From an uncultured bacterium (GTDB lineage: Bacteria; Bacteroidota; Bacteroidia; Bacteroidales; Bacteroidaceae), in contig CAJMQU010000062.1 in assembly GCA_905215555.1 (NCBI GenBank), positions 1 to 23,983 of the forward strand: a stretch of DNA of 23,983 bases. The letters run 5' to 3'. Of the stretch, positions 22,215 to 23,983 are shown in pieces. Position numbers and translations under genes: made by a program. The first letter of the stretch is position 1; each line of letters begins with the position of its first letter. The notes below the pieces were generated by a model. The model had not been told where the DNA came from. It ran no database searches and saw only the letters and a program-made list of their open reading frames with translations.

Positions 22215-22952
22215 ATGAAAATAAAACCGTCAAACAAATTAAAGTACTTAGCGACAGAGTATAAGTTGGGTGACTTCTTCCGCAATTTCATTGCAGTAGT
22301 ATTAGGCATTATTCTCACCTTTGCCGGAAGCGACTGGATTACAGAACGCAACACCCAAAAGGAAATAAAGAAATCACTGCAACTGGTGAAAAGTGAGCTT
22401 CTTCTGAATAGGGAAGAAATAGAAGCTATGGGAAACAGAGTAGCTTTGGAACAACGTGCCGCAAATTATCTTTTTGAGAATAAAGACAATGCAAGTGGAA
22501 TACCTAAGGATTCCATTAATAAATATTTCCCTCTTCTTTTTCAATGGAGCAAATTCACATTCACCAATGATGCCATAGAAATGCTCAAAGCTTCTGCACT
22601 TATTCAAAAAATTCAGAACAAAGAACTTGCCCTGCAAATAATCAAAGCATACGGAGCCATCAAAGCCGCTGAAACATCTTTTGAAACATATAGTAATATA
22701 AAAGATCATGTGCAAAACGACTTCAATGATAATCCCAAAGTAAAGTCTTATGCATACAACCTGACGAGGCTAAGAGAAAAAACCGAAGATATCGTAAAAG
22801 ACTTAGGGCTACAACTTCATCTTCTATTTATCCTACCGGAAGGTTTACAACTCCTTCAAGCAATCCCCAATATACAAAAAGCACGAATTTATTTCGCCTG
22901 TGTAGAAGAAATCGATAAAACAATCGAAGCTATCGAAAAAGAATGCGAATAA
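22215..22952 (+). CDS. Unrecognised single-span membrane protein, first of a paralogous pair
   Basis: A 245-residue protein. A short basic N-terminus is followed by one membrane segment (about 21-38: FFRNFIAVVLGIILTFAGSD) and then a mostly helical, charged soluble part starting ERNTQKEIKKSLQLVKSELL. The plan (brief cytoplasmic tail, one span, long helical domain) resembles small Bacteroidetes DUF6090-like proteins, but I cannot assign the family. A conserved mid block, DAIEMLKASALIQKIQNKEL, and LPEGLQLLQAI near the end recur in the next gene. ATG 22215 is chosen because the upstream TTG (22188) lies in the promoter. No enzyme motif is seen. Transcribed with its paralogue. Confidence 0.75.
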   Translation: MKIKPSNKLKYLATEYKLGDFFRNFIAVVLGIILTFAGSDWITERNTQKEIKKSLQLVKSELLLNREEIEAMGNRVALEQRAANYLFENKDNASGIPKDSINKYFPLLFQWSKFTFTNDAIEMLKASALIQKIQNKELALQIIKAYGAIKAAETSFETYSNIKDHVQNDFNDNPKVKSYAYNLTRLREKTEDIVKDLGLQLHLLFILPEGLQLLQAIPNIQKARIYFACVEEIDKTIEAIEKECE

Positions 22953-22972
22953 ACCAACAGCTGAAAGAACAA

Positions 22973-23683
22973 ATGAAAAAGAAATTAAAAGAGATTATCA
23001 CATCCCCTACCACAACCAGACGGTTAGGAGATTTTATCTGCAATTTTACAGCAGTAGTGTTAGGCATCATTATCACTTTCATAGGCAGTGATATGATCCA
23101 AGAACACAATAAAAAGAAAGAGGTTACACAAGCTTTACAATTGGTGAAAAGCGAATTGCTCATCAACAAAGAAATAATAGAGGATATGAGGGAGTTAGAG
23201 ATATTCAACAAACAAGGAGCACGCTATCTACTTCAATATAAGGACAGAATAAATGAGGCATCCTCAGATTCTTTAAACTATTACAACTATTTTCTTTCCC
23301 AATCAAGCGACTTTCTTCCTCTTACCGACGCTATGGAAATGCTCAGTGCATCTTCTCTAATGCAAAATATTGAAAGCAAAGAGCTTGTTGTTCAAATCAT
23401 TCAGGCGTATGCCGTTATTAAAAATTCACATAAGTTTTATGAAGGCTTTTCCAAAACAAAAGAAAATATGACAGCCAAACTTACCGATCGACAAGATTTT
23501 CAGGAATTCTCTAATAAAGATAAGACGACGCTGAGGGAAACCTGGAATTTTGTTTTTAACCTTCCGGAAGGCCTTGCTGCCATACGGCAAATCTCCTATA
23601 TACATGATGATCCGCGGCTTACGTACAGCCATCACCTGAAATTAATTGACGAAACCATCAAAAGAATAGACAAGGAGTATTAG
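22973..23683 (+). CDS. Unrecognised single-span membrane protein, second of a paralogous pair
   Basis: A 236-residue protein clearly homologous to the preceding one. Shared blocks are LGDF..NF.AVVLGII.TF.GSD (membrane span), LQLVKSELL.N.E.IE.M, DAMEMLSASSLMQNIESKEL and LPEGL.....I. From ATG 22973 (MKKKLKEI) there are exactly 17 residues before the conserved LGDF, the same as in its paralogue, so I prefer this start. The upstream in-frame ATG at 22943 would overlap the previous gene by 10 nt and add ten residues. The divergence points to an old duplication. No function is recognised. Confidence 0.75.
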   Translation: MKKKLKEIITSPTTTRRLGDFICNFTAVVLGIIITFIGSDMIQEHNKKKEVTQALQLVKSELLINKEIIEDMRELEIFNKQGARYLLQYKDRINEASSDSLNYYNYFLSQSSDFLPLTDAMEMLSASSLMQNIESKELVVQIIQAYAVIKNSHKFYEGFSKTKENMTAKLTDRQDFQEFSNKDKTTLRETWNFVFNLPEGLAAIRQISYIHDDPRLTYSHHLKLIDETIKRIDKEY

Positions 23684-23866
23684 GTGACGTTAAAAAAACA
23701 AAGTGGCATAATGGGCATTCTATTTTTTTCCAGTAGGAGATTTCTTTCCCAATAGGAGAAAAATAATTTAGTTTTGAGACAAATGCTCATTTATATGTAC
23801 CAAGTTATTTTTTAAGCACTACCAAGTTAACATACTTATCACATCCGGTATAATGCTTGTCAAAAA
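23684..23866. other. Noncoding gap with a 19-bp imperfect tandem repeat
   Basis: TTTTTTTCCAGTAGGAGA (23723-23740) is followed directly by TTTCTTTCCCAATAGGAGA (23741-23759). Both have a TTCC...GGAGA shape like the palindromic units at 14005-14136. I see no terminator for the membrane-protein pair on the plus strand and no ORF in the rest of the gap. Confidence 0.5.
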
Positions 23867-23902
23867 TAAAAAAAGCCCGGCTTCCTCTCGGAAACCGGGC
23901 CT
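23867..23902 (-). terminator. rplI terminator (minus strand)
   Basis: GCCCGG-C-TTCC (23875-23885) and GGAA-A-CCGGGC (23890-23900) form a hairpin around TCTC. The internal C/A mismatch becomes a G-U pair only in minus-strand RNA, and the A run at 23867-23874 gives its U tract. Direction is therefore leftward. Confidence 0.85.
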
Positions 23903-23925
23903 TTCTCTATATATGAAGTATTCAA

Positions 23926-23983
23926 TTAAGCTTCTTCAGCAACTACTTCGAAAGGAATTTCTACAGAAACTTCCTTGTGCAGC
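23926..23983 (-). CDS. rplI: Ribosomal protein L9, C-terminal end (partial)
   Basis: The minus strand reads LHKEVSVEIPFEVVAEEA followed by TAA (23926-23928). This matches my recollection of the C-terminus of Bacteroides L9 (a K-LHKEVSVEIPFEVVAE ending). L9 binds 23S rRNA at the base of the L1 stalk. Only 18 codons are in the window; in Bacteroides rplI normally ends an rpsF-rpsR-rplI operon, which fits the strong terminator just downstream. The final EA may be a species difference. Confidence 0.82.
   Translation of the reverse strand, partial: LHKEVSVEIPFEVVAEEA

Overview
The window looks like chromosomal core DNA from a Bacteroides species (order Bacteroidales). Nearly every gene is a Bacteroides-type housekeeping gene. 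Most transcription units start with the Bacteroides -7 element TAnnTTTG, sometimes with TTTG 19-20 bp upstream, and Shine-Dalgarno sequences are weak or absent. I see no rRNA, tRNA, CRISPR array, transposase or integrase.

Layout. 1-191: a possible start codon of a leftward gene behind nested inverted repeats. 192-1151 (-): BASS-family transporter. 1293-3474 (+): secreted N-acetylmuramoyl-L-alanine amidase followed by an MCE/MlaD-type lipid-transfer protein (envelope pair). 3475-3824: leader region with the dnaA promoter. 3825-5213 (+): dnaA, overlapping tail to tail with a nitroreductase (-) and sharing one bidirectional terminator. 6286-8823 (+): B12-dependent ribonucleotide reductase. 8958-11657 (+): DPE2-type 4-alpha-glucanotransferase with two starch-binding domains. 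11720-13336 (-): secreted S41-like peptidase, divergent from folB (13434-13796, +).

13797-15308 is the accessory and decaying part. It holds scattered copies of an 11-bp inverted motif, a 22-bp-period array of small palindromes, and a wrecked TPR/HTH regulator gene (in-frame stop in the lipoprotein signal, frameshift and probable internal deletion). The outer-membrane beta-barrel gene that follows is also frameshifted, at a CT dinucleotide tract inside its signal peptide. 16099-19915 (-) is a compact run mtaB, LpxL-like acyltransferase, GT2 glycosyltransferase, mgsA (tRNA modification, envelope lipid/glycan synthesis, methylglyoxal bypass). Divergent from it is an acyl-CoA synthetase (19997-21670, +). 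Then come a 70-residue Ala-rich lipoprotein and a tandem pair of unrecognised paralogous single-span membrane proteins (22215-23683). The right edge carries the last codons of rplI (ribosomal protein L9) on the minus strand with its terminator.

I found no clear large undescribed system. The best candidates for something new are the paralogous membrane-protein pair, the palindrome array next to the decayed regulator, the possible phase-variable frameshift in the beta-barrel gene, and the long inverted repeat overlapping the glucanotransferase promoter.
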